DNA of 64,000 nt from Rhodocyclaceae bacterium. GTDB taxonomy: Bacteria > Pseudomonadota > Gammaproteobacteria > Burkholderiales > Rhodocyclaceae. The stretch's first letter is position 1, and the number at the start of each line of letters is the position of its first letter. The position numbers and the translations under genes were made by a program. The notes below the pieces were generated by a model, which ran no database searches, was not told where the DNA came from, and saw nothing but the letters and a program-made list of their open reading frames with translations. Location of the stretch: positions 1 through 64,000 of the forward strand of contig JAOAHQ010000002.1 of the NCBI GenBank assembly GCA_026415155.1, in the 5' to 3' direction. This document shows positions 58,553 to 64,000 of the stretch, one piece after another.

Positions 58553-58864
58553 TCAGGCGATCGCGGCCTCGTCGGTGCGGGTATCGCCCTTGTTGTCCTT
58601 CCAGGTGACGCTGATCTTGTCGCCGGCCTTGGCGCCCTTGATCTTGAAGCCGAACACGGGATTTCTCGACACCGAGGTGTTGAGCTGGCCGCTGACGACG
58701 GGCTTGCCATTGAGCGAGACGGTCATCGTCTGGATGAAATGCGCCGGTATGGTCTTGCCGTCGTTGTCCTTGCGCATGCCGGTTTCCATCGGATGCGACA
58801 TCAGTACGCGCACTTCCGCAACATCGCCCTTCATCTGGGCGCGAATCTTCATCGGTTCTCCCAT
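58553..58864 (-). CDS. soxZ: Sulfur-carrier subunit SoxZ
   Basis: A 103-residue protein that forms the SoxYZ carrier. MGEPMKIRAQMKGDVAEVRVLMSHPMETGMRKD (in parts), IPAHFIQTMTVSLNGKPVVSGQL and NPVFGFKIKGAKAGDKISVTW are typical; the PMETG and NP-F motifs are conserved. It starts 27 bases after soxY and is the last gene before the terminator. Confidence 0.97.
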   Translation of the reverse strand: MGEPMKIRAQMKGDVAEVRVLMSHPMETGMRKDNDGKTIPAHFIQTMTVSLNGKPVVSGQLNTSVSRNPVFGFKIKGAKAGDKISVTWKDNKGDTRTDEAAIA

Positions 58865-58891
58865 TTTTCGTCCTTTCTTTCCTCGTGACGA

Positions 58892-59362
58892 TCAGCCGCC
58901 GCAGCCGCCGACGGTGACCTTGACTTCCCGTTGCACGCTATAGCTCTTGCCGCCTGCCTTGGCGATCGCCTGGATCACCGAGGTTTCGGAGACCTTGAGG
59001 CGCACCGAGACTTCGCCTTGCGCGCCGCCCGAGAACTCGAAGACGCTCGCAAGCGGCAGGGGATTCTTCTTGACGAGCACGGCGATCGAGGTCGTGTCAG
59101 GCAGGTTGCTGATGACGTCGATCGGCACCACCGCGCCGTTTTCGGCGATTTCGGGCGCCTTCATCGAGAGGGCTGGATTGGTGGCCGCGCCCTCGCCGCC
59201 GATCGCTTTGAGCGCGGCGTCGAAATCCTTGGCCTCGAAAGCGGCCTTGTTCCATTCGTTGGCGTAAGCCAGGGTCGGCTTGAGCACGCCGGCGGCAATG
59301 AGGCCGGCCAGCACGCCGGTGGCGCCTGCGCCCTTGAGCACGGTTCTACGGATCATGTCCAT
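58892..59362 (-). CDS. soxY: Sulfur-carrier subunit SoxY
   Basis: A 156-residue periplasmic carrier. A Tat signal (MIRRTVLKGAGATGVLAGLIAAGV) is followed by the SoxY fold and the C-terminal swinging arm VTVGGCGG, whose Cys carries the sulfur substrate. GGAGG lies before the two candidate ATGs at 59362 and 59356. First gene of the minus-strand sox locus, about 93 bases after the predicted start point of the ECF-type promoter. Confidence 0.97.
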   Translation of the reverse strand: MDMIRRTVLKGAGATGVLAGLIAAGVLKPTLAYANEWNKAAFEAKDFDAALKAIGGEGAATNPALSMKAPEIAENGAVVPIDVISNLPDTTSIAVLVKKNPLPLASVFEFSGGAQGEVSVRLKVSETSVIQAIAKAGGKSYSVQREVKVTVGGCGG

Positions 59363-59461
59363 CGAGTCGTTTCCTCCTGTGTTTGAAAATTGTCGCTGTT
59401 TGGCTTGCGCCATCAGATGCGCATTCTGGAGATTTTCGGAAAGGGGCGCAAGTCAATCTCT

Positions 59462-59488
59462 AGACGTGACGAAGCGGTAATTTATTCC
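59462..59488 (-). promoter_or_regulatory. ECF-type promoter of soxYZ: GGAATAA-N15-CGTCT
   Basis: On the minus strand GGAATAA (59482-59488), 15 bases, then CGTCT (59462-59466). It matches the sigma-gene promoter in both boxes and spacing. The intergenic region 59363-59570 also contains the start of the divergent sigma-54 regulator. Confidence 0.75.
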
Positions 59489-59570
59489 CGCTCGCGAAAC
59501 GGCACGGCGCGTCAAGGTTGGACAGCCCAGGTCGTTTCTCTTGGCATGCAATTCCAGTAGTATCGGAGCG

Positions 59571-61022
59571 ATGGATGCCACCGCCGCGGCCCCGACGCTG
59601 CTCATCGTCGACGACGACCCCCTGATCGTCGAGACGCTCGACTATTTCCTGCGCGAGGATTTCGCGATCGCCACGGCCTCTGATCGGACGAGCGCCCTCG
59701 GCTGGCTGCGCGAGCAAGCGATGCCGCCAGCCCTGGCGCTCGTCGATCTGGGCTTGCCGCCGATACCCCACCGGCCCGACGAAGGATTCGCGCTGATCCG
59801 GGAATTGCTCGCCGCGGCGCCGCAGCTACGCATCGTCGTGCTCTCGGGGCAGAATGACGAAGCCCATGCCCGCCATGCGCGCGCGCTTGGCGCGGTCGAG
59901 TTCGTCGCCAAGCCCGCCAATCCCGATCGCTTGCGCTTGTTGCTCTTGCAGCTTCTCGAGATCTCGCCGCCGCCGGCGGCAGATGAAGATCTGCCGCTCA
60001 TCGGCCAAAGCCCCCCGATGCAGAAGCTGCGCCTGCAACTGCGCCAATACGCCGACTCGCCTTTCCCGGTGCTCATCGAAGGCGAATCAGGCAGCGGCAA
60101 GGAGCTCGCCGCGGCCGCCTTGCACAAGCTCTCGGCGCGCCGCGCCGAGCCTTATTTGACGCTCAATTGCGCGGCGATTGCCCCGACGCTCGTCGAGGCG
60201 GCGCTCTTTGGCCATGCCAAGGGGGCCTTCACCGGCGCCGCGAGCAGCCGGCCTGGATTTTTCGAGGAGGCGGGGGCGGGCACCCTGCTCCTCGACGAGA
60301 TCGGCGAGCTGCCGCTCGAGCTGCAACCGAAACTCCTGCGCGTGCTCGAAAACGGCGAATACCAGCGCGTCGGCGAAACGCAGCGGCGCTACTCACGGGC
60401 GCGCATCCTTGCCGCAACCAATCGCGATCTCAAGCAAGAGGTGCGCGCCGGCCGCTTCCGCGCCGATCTCTATCACCGCCTGTCGGTGTTTTCGATCACG
60501 GTGCCGCCCTTGCGCGAACTCGGCGAGGATCGCCTCTTGCTGCTCGAACATTTCCGCGCCGCGCTCGCGGCCCAGTTTTCCCAGCCGCCCTTCCGGCTCG
60601 ATGCCGCAGCCGAGAAGCTCTGGCTGGCCTACGCCTTCCCGGGCAACGTGCGCGAGCTGCGCAACATCGTGATTCGCCTTGCGGCGCGCTATGCGGGGCG
60701 GACCGTCACAGCCGCCGAGCTTGCCGAGGAATTCGATCCGGCGAGCGAGAGCGGCAATCCCGGCGCCGCTTCCCCGTTGGCCGAACGCGAGGCGCTCATC
60801 GAGCGGGCTTCGCGCGAGCTTGCCGCCGCAGGGGATCGCTTCGATCTCAATGCGACCCTGTTGCGCTGGGAGGATGCCTACATCGAGGCGGCGCGCCGGC
60901 AAGCCAACGGCAACATGAGCCAGGCGGCGCGCCTATTGGGCATCAGCCGCAGCACGCTTTACAACCGGATCGAGGCGCTTGCCCGCGAACTGCCGCCACC
61001 TCGTCCTTCGATGTCTGCTTAG
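59571..61022 (+). CDS. Sigma-54-dependent response regulator (NtrC type)
   Basis: A 483-residue activator. Receiver domain residues 1-125 (LLIVDDDPLIVETL, LALVDLGLPP with the phospho-Asp, FVAKPANP Lys). AAA+ domain about 135-370 with Walker A GESGSGKE, the sigma-54 loop GAFTGA, and Walker B LLLDEIGELP. C-terminal Fis-type helix-turn-helix MSQAARLLGISRSTLYNRI. No histidine kinase is adjacent. It is divergent from soxY and five bases upstream of mshM, so it may control pili or the sox locus. The ATG at 59571 follows a GGAG. Confidence 0.93.
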   Translation: MDATAAAPTLLIVDDDPLIVETLDYFLREDFAIATASDRTSALGWLREQAMPPALALVDLGLPPIPHRPDEGFALIRELLAAAPQLRIVVLSGQNDEAHARHARALGAVEFVAKPANPDRLRLLLLQLLEISPPPAADEDLPLIGQSPPMQKLRLQLRQYADSPFPVLIEGESGSGKELAAAALHKLSARRAEPYLTLNCAAIAPTLVEAALFGHAKGAFTGAASSRPGFFEEAGAGTLLLDEIGELPLELQPKLLRVLENGEYQRVGETQRRYSRARILAATNRDLKQEVRAGRFRADLYHRLSVFSITVPPLRELGEDRLLLLEHFRAALAAQFSQPPFRLDAAAEKLWLAYAFPGNVRELRNIVIRLAARYAGRTVTAAELAEEFDPASESGNPGAASPLAEREALIERASRELAAAGDRFDLNATLLRWEDAYIEAARRQANGNMSQAARLLGISRSTLYNRIEALARELPPPRPSMSA

Positions 61023-61026
61023 CGCC

Positions 61027-62394
61027 ATGTACCTCGAACATTTCGGCCTCGCTGAGCCGCCGTTTCGCATCACGCCGCATACCGATTTCTTCTTTTCGGG
61101 GGCGCAGCGCGGCGCCACGCTCGAGGCGCTGCTCTATGCGATCACGCACGAGGAGGGCATCGTCAAGATCAGCGGCGAGGTCGGCAGCGGCAAGACGATG
61201 CTCTGCCGTGTCTTGATGGAACGGCTGCCTTCGCACGTCGTCACCGTTTATCTCGCCCATCCCTCCTTGTCGCGCGAGGACATCCTCTACGCGCTTGCCG
61301 AGGAATTGGGCTTGGGCCTGCCAGAGTCTGCGCGCACCGGCTCGGTGATGCGCCTATTGCAAGAGCATCTCGTCGGCCTCTATGCCGAAGGCAAGCGCGT
61401 CGTCGTCTTGATCGACGAGGCGCATGCGATGCCGCTCGAGACGCTCGAGGAAATCCGCCTGCTCTCGAACCTCGAGTCGAACCGCCACAAGCTCTTGCAG
61501 CTCGTGCTGTTCGGTCAGCCGGAGCTCGATGCGACGCTGGCGCGGCCCGACATGCGCCAGCTCAAGGATCGCATCACGAACCAGTTTATGCTTGCGCCGC
61601 TCGGGCAGGAGGATGTCGCCCGTTACATCGACTTTCGCATGCGCGCCGCCGGCTATCGGGGCCCGAGCGTGTTTTCGGCCGAGGCGCTCCGGCTCATCGC
61701 CCAGGCCTCGGCGGGGCTCACGCGCCGCATCAACATCCTGGCCGACAAGGCGCTGCTCGCGGCCTTCGCCGCCGGCAAGCACGAGGTGGGCGCGGCCGAG
61801 GCGAAGGCGGCCATCCGCGATGCCGCACTGGAGCCGGCGCAGGCGGCTCGCCCGTTTCGCTTGCCCGGCTGGCTGTGGGCCGTGGCGGGCGCCCTGGCGA
61901 CACTTTTGGTCATCGGCCTGTGGCAATGGCCTTCCCCACTGCCCTCGGACGGGCCTGCTGCCACGGCGCAGCCTCGAGAGGTCCAAGAGGCGCCACGGGG
62001 CCATCCCGCCGCACCCTCGGTCGCGGCTGCTGCGGCCAGCGTTTCTGCTACCCCCTTGCTCGATCAGCTCCTCGCGACAAGCCAGCCCTGGTTCGATACC
62101 CTCTCACCGGAACGTTGGTTCGTGCAGCTTTACACGGGTCTCGACGCGCGGCGGCCCGAGGATGTCGAAGCCTATCTGCGCCGGGCGCTGCAAGCGGGCC
62201 TTCCCCGCGACGAGCTGCGCGTCTATTGGGGCGCGGCGGGCGAGGCCGGGCGCTATGGCGTCATCTATGGCGATTTTGCCTCGCAGCGGGAAGCCCTCCA
62301 GGCGCTCGAGTCGTTGCCGGCTGCCTTGCGCCAGGCTCGCCCTTATGCGCGCAAGGCAAGCGCCTTGCAAGTCAAGCACGCCGAGCCGCGATGA
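61027..62394 (+). CDS. mshM: MSHA-biogenesis ATPase MshM (ExeA/GspA-like) with SPOR-like domain
   Basis: A 455-residue protein. MYLEHFGLAEPPFRITPHTDFFF is the ExeA-type start. Walker A GEVGSGKT (about 53-60) and Walker B VVLIDEAHAMP follow; the AAA+ part ends near 270. A membrane helix (about 282-302, GWLWAVAGALATLLVIGLW) is followed by a Pro/Ala linker and a C-terminal SPOR-like domain (WFVQLYTGLDARRPEDVEAYL, YGVIYGDFASQREAL) that can bind septal or denuded peptidoglycan. It probably prepares the cell wall for the secretin MshL encoded next. Confidence 0.9.
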   Translation: MYLEHFGLAEPPFRITPHTDFFFSGAQRGATLEALLYAITHEEGIVKISGEVGSGKTMLCRVLMERLPSHVVTVYLAHPSLSREDILYALAEELGLGLPESARTGSVMRLLQEHLVGLYAEGKRVVVLIDEAHAMPLETLEEIRLLSNLESNRHKLLQLVLFGQPELDATLARPDMRQLKDRITNQFMLAPLGQEDVARYIDFRMRAAGYRGPSVFSAEALRLIAQASAGLTRRINILADKALLAAFAAGKHEVGAAEAKAAIRDAALEPAQAARPFRLPGWLWAVAGALATLLVIGLWQWPSPLPSDGPAATAQPREVQEAPRGHPAAPSVAAAAASVSATPLLDQLLATSQPWFDTLSPERWFVQLYTGLDARRPEDVEAYLRRALQAGLPRDELRVYWGAAGEAGRYGVIYGDFASQREALQALESLPAALRQARPYARKASALQVKHAEPR

Positions 62395-62479
62395 GGAGGG
62401 ATTTTCGGCATTTCAGACGCTTGCCAACGGGTTCGGCCATGATATCCTCGAATCATCGACGCTTCGCCATCTGCCCGGC

Positions 62480-64000
62480 ATGAACAAGATCCTCACCTTG
62501 ACCTCCTTGAGCGCCGTGCTCGCGGCCTGTAGCAATGTGCCCGTGCCGCCGCCGGGAGAGGGCCACTTGCGTGCCGAGAAAGTCGGCGCCGGCGGGACGG
62601 CCCCGATCCCCGCACCCGTGCAGCAGCTTGCCACCGTGCCGAAGCCGAAGCCGCAGCCCAAGGCCGAGACCTATAGCGTCGTCGTCAATAACGTCAAGGT
62701 GCATGAACTGCTCTTCGCGCTGGCGCGCGATGCGAAGCTCAACGTCGACATCCATCCGGGCATCGAAGGCACGGTGACGATGAATGCCATCGACCAGACC
62801 CTGCCGCAGCTTCTGACGCGCATCGCCAAACAGGTCGACATGCGCTGGGAGATCGACGGCCCCAATCTCATTGTCATGCCAGATACCCCCTATCTGCGCA
62901 CCTACAAGGTCGATTACGTCAATATGTCGCGCGACACGAGCGGCTCGGTGTCGGTGACGACGCAGATCGCCTCGACGGGGGCCGCGGCGGGGATGACGGC
63001 AACCGCCGTGGGAAGCGGCACGAACAATTCGATCACCAAGATCGAGAACAAGGCGCAGAACCGCTTCTGGGAAACGCTTGAGAAGAACATCAAAGACATC
63101 CTGCGCGAGACCGACAAGATCCTGCCCGAGGGCTCCTCGGAGACGATCGTCGAGCGTCAGGACGAGCAGGCCACCACCGGCACGGGTGCCCCGCCGCCGG
63201 CCACGGGCCGGGGCGCGGCGCCGACCACGCTTGCCGCGAGCCCCAATCCGGCCACGCTGCAGCAATCCGGCACGACGATCACGCGCCGCGTCACCTTCCG
63301 CGAAGCCGCCTCGGTGATCGTCAATCCGGAAACCGGTGTGGTCAGCGTGCGCGCCACTTCACGTCAGCATGAAAAGATCCAGGAGTTTCTCGACCAGGTG
63401 ATGGCCTCGGCGCGCCGTCAGGTGCTCATCGAGGCAACCGTCGCCGAGGTCACGCTCTCGCAGAACTATCAGCAGGGCATCGACTGGAAGAAGGTGACGG
63501 CGGGGCTCGCCGCGCTCAATCCTACCGGCATGGCCGCCATCGGCGGCAGCATCCTGATGCAGGAGGCAGGCCTGTTTACGCTGCAATACAGCGCGCAGAA
63601 CAACAGCTTCCAGGCGACGCTGAAGCTGCTCGAAGACTTCGGCAACGTGCGCGTGATCTCGAGCCCGAAGCTCTCGGTGCTCAACAACCAGACGGCAATC
63701 CTCAAGGTCGTCGACAATCTCGCCTATTTCACGATCAAGGCCGATACCTCGACCAACAACACGGCGACGACGACGACCTATACGACCAACCTCTACTCGG
63801 TGCCGGTCGGCCTCGTGCTGAACGTCACGCCGCAGATCAGCTCGGAGGATACGGTGCTCCTCAACATCCGGCCGAGCATCTCGCGCCAGTATGGCGAGGT
63901 CGAGGATCCGCATCCCGAACTGCAGCGGCTCGGCATCAAGAACAAGATCCCCGTCATCCGCACGCGCGAGATGGAATCGATCCTGCGCATCGAGAACGGC
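62480..64000 (+). CDS. mshL: MSHA-biogenesis secretin MshL (3' end beyond window)
   Basis: At least 507 residues of an outer-membrane secretin; the window ends inside the gene. A lipoprotein signal with lipobox LAAC (Cys17) is followed by KVGAGGTA, which is repeat-encoded (about residues 34-41). Then come a secretin N-domain (YSVVVNNVKVHELLFALARDAKLNVDIHPGIEG in parts), a second N-domain (VSVRATSRQHEKIQEFLDQVMASARRQVLIEATVAEV in parts) and the secretin core (GNVRVISSPKLSVLNNQTAILKV, VGLVLNVTPQI). It follows mshM by 85 bases and forms the pilus exit channel. Confidence 0.95.
   Translation, partial: MNKILTLTSLSAVLAACSNVPVPPPGEGHLRAEKVGAGGTAPIPAPVQQLATVPKPKPQPKAETYSVVVNNVKVHELLFALARDAKLNVDIHPGIEGTVTMNAIDQTLPQLLTRIAKQVDMRWEIDGPNLIVMPDTPYLRTYKVDYVNMSRDTSGSVSVTTQIASTGAAAGMTATAVGSGTNNSITKIENKAQNRFWETLEKNIKDILRETDKILPEGSSETIVERQDEQATTGTGAPPPATGRGAAPTTLAASPNPATLQQSGTTITRRVTFREAASVIVNPETGVVSVRATSRQHEKIQEFLDQVMASARRQVLIEATVAEVTLSQNYQQGIDWKKVTAGLAALNPTGMAAIGGSILMQEAGLFTLQYSAQNNSFQATLKLLEDFGNVRVISSPKLSVLNNQTAILKVVDNLAYFTIKADTSTNNTATTTTYTTNLYSVPVGLVLNVTPQISSEDTVLLNIRPSISRQYGEVEDPHPELQRLGIKNKIPVIRTREMESILRIENG
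62578..62601 (+). repeat. 24-bp dispersed repeat, copy r, inside mshL
   Basis: GAAAGTCGGCGCCGGC then GGGACGGC, in frame as KVGAGGTA just after the lipobox region. Same peptide as the tails of dctM and the radical SAM gene. Confidence 0.9.

Noticed and set aside
59460-59771. 103-codon frame on the minus strand between soxY and the sigma-54 regulator
   Set aside because: Mostly antisense to the regulator's receiver domain, and it would cover the soxY promoter signal.
1-64000. CRISPR arrays, tRNA or rRNA genes
   Set aside because: The repeats seen are dispersed rather than regularly spaced, and no cloverleaf or rRNA-like sequence was recognised on either strand.

Overview
The window reads as high-GC (roughly mid-60s %) chromosome of a betaproteobacterium, probably a sulfur-oxidising chemolithotroph. 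The evidence is a soxYZ/soxAXB thiosulfate-oxidation locus, MSHA-type pilus genes, TRAP transporters, a glycogen operon and many housekeeping genes of betaproteobacterial type. The species was not identified. No rRNA, tRNA or CRISPR array was seen.

Layout. 0-6.4 kb (minus strand): DUF4258/DUF2283 pair, two small DUF1640 coiled-coil membrane proteins, two type IV pilin-like genes, an MNT nucleotidyltransferase with a truncated HEPN partner, then mshG/mshE-like pilus assembly genes. 6.4-10.3 kb: trmL, gpsA, SH3 protein, secB, grxC, membrane rhodanese, a BigR/YgaV-like ArsR regulator and a degenerate GGDEF protein. 10.4-15 kb (plus): gpmA, envC, a carboxy-terminal protease, a hypothetical gene and moeB/thiF. 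15-19.7 kb (minus): glyA-nrdR-ribD and dctP-phosphatase. 19.8-24.5 kb: dctQM, an orphan radical SAM/SPASM gene and a second dctP. 24.6-30.4 kb: pmbA, darP, mog, an M17 aminopeptidase, thyA and a Phd/VapC pair. 30.4-41.3 kb (plus): glk, a DUF2934 protein, then glgC-GH57-glgP-pgi-glgA-folA. 41.3-53.8 kb: Orn/Lys/Arg decarboxylase, dcd, apbC, YkgJ protein, metG, acyP, dnaE, a RelE/ParE-type toxin pair, an MBL hydrolase and a third DUF1640 gene. 53.8-59.5 kb (minus): sox locus. 59.5-64 kb (plus): sigma-54 response regulator, mshM and mshL, the last cut by the window edge.

The most notable system is the sox locus. Between soxYZ and soxAXB lie an ECF sigma factor and a membrane anti-sigma factor whose extracytoplasmic part is a DsrE-like domain, the fold of sulfur-carrier proteins. 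The same promoter-like signal, GGAATAA-N15-CGTCT, lies upstream of both soxY and the sigma gene, and nowhere else intergenic that I noticed. A hairpin terminator separates soxZ from the sigma gene. This suggests a self-contained sulfur-sensing switch with two co-regulated transcripts.

Two repeat families mark the window. (1) A 206-bp MITE-like element with CCCAGATTGTCCATT terminal inverted repeats and 5-bp target duplications occurs five times. (2) A ~24-bp repeat (AAAGTCGGCGCTGGC followed by RRGACGGC) occurs about 18 times. It overlaps stop codons, lies next to terminators, and sits in frame inside conserved genes (glk, aminopeptidase, metG, pgi, folA, mshL, the anti-sigma gene), where it encodes KVGAGGTA, KSALARR, PAPTF or RRLASADF depending on frame. 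A different 146-bp MITE lies beside the Phd/VapC genes.
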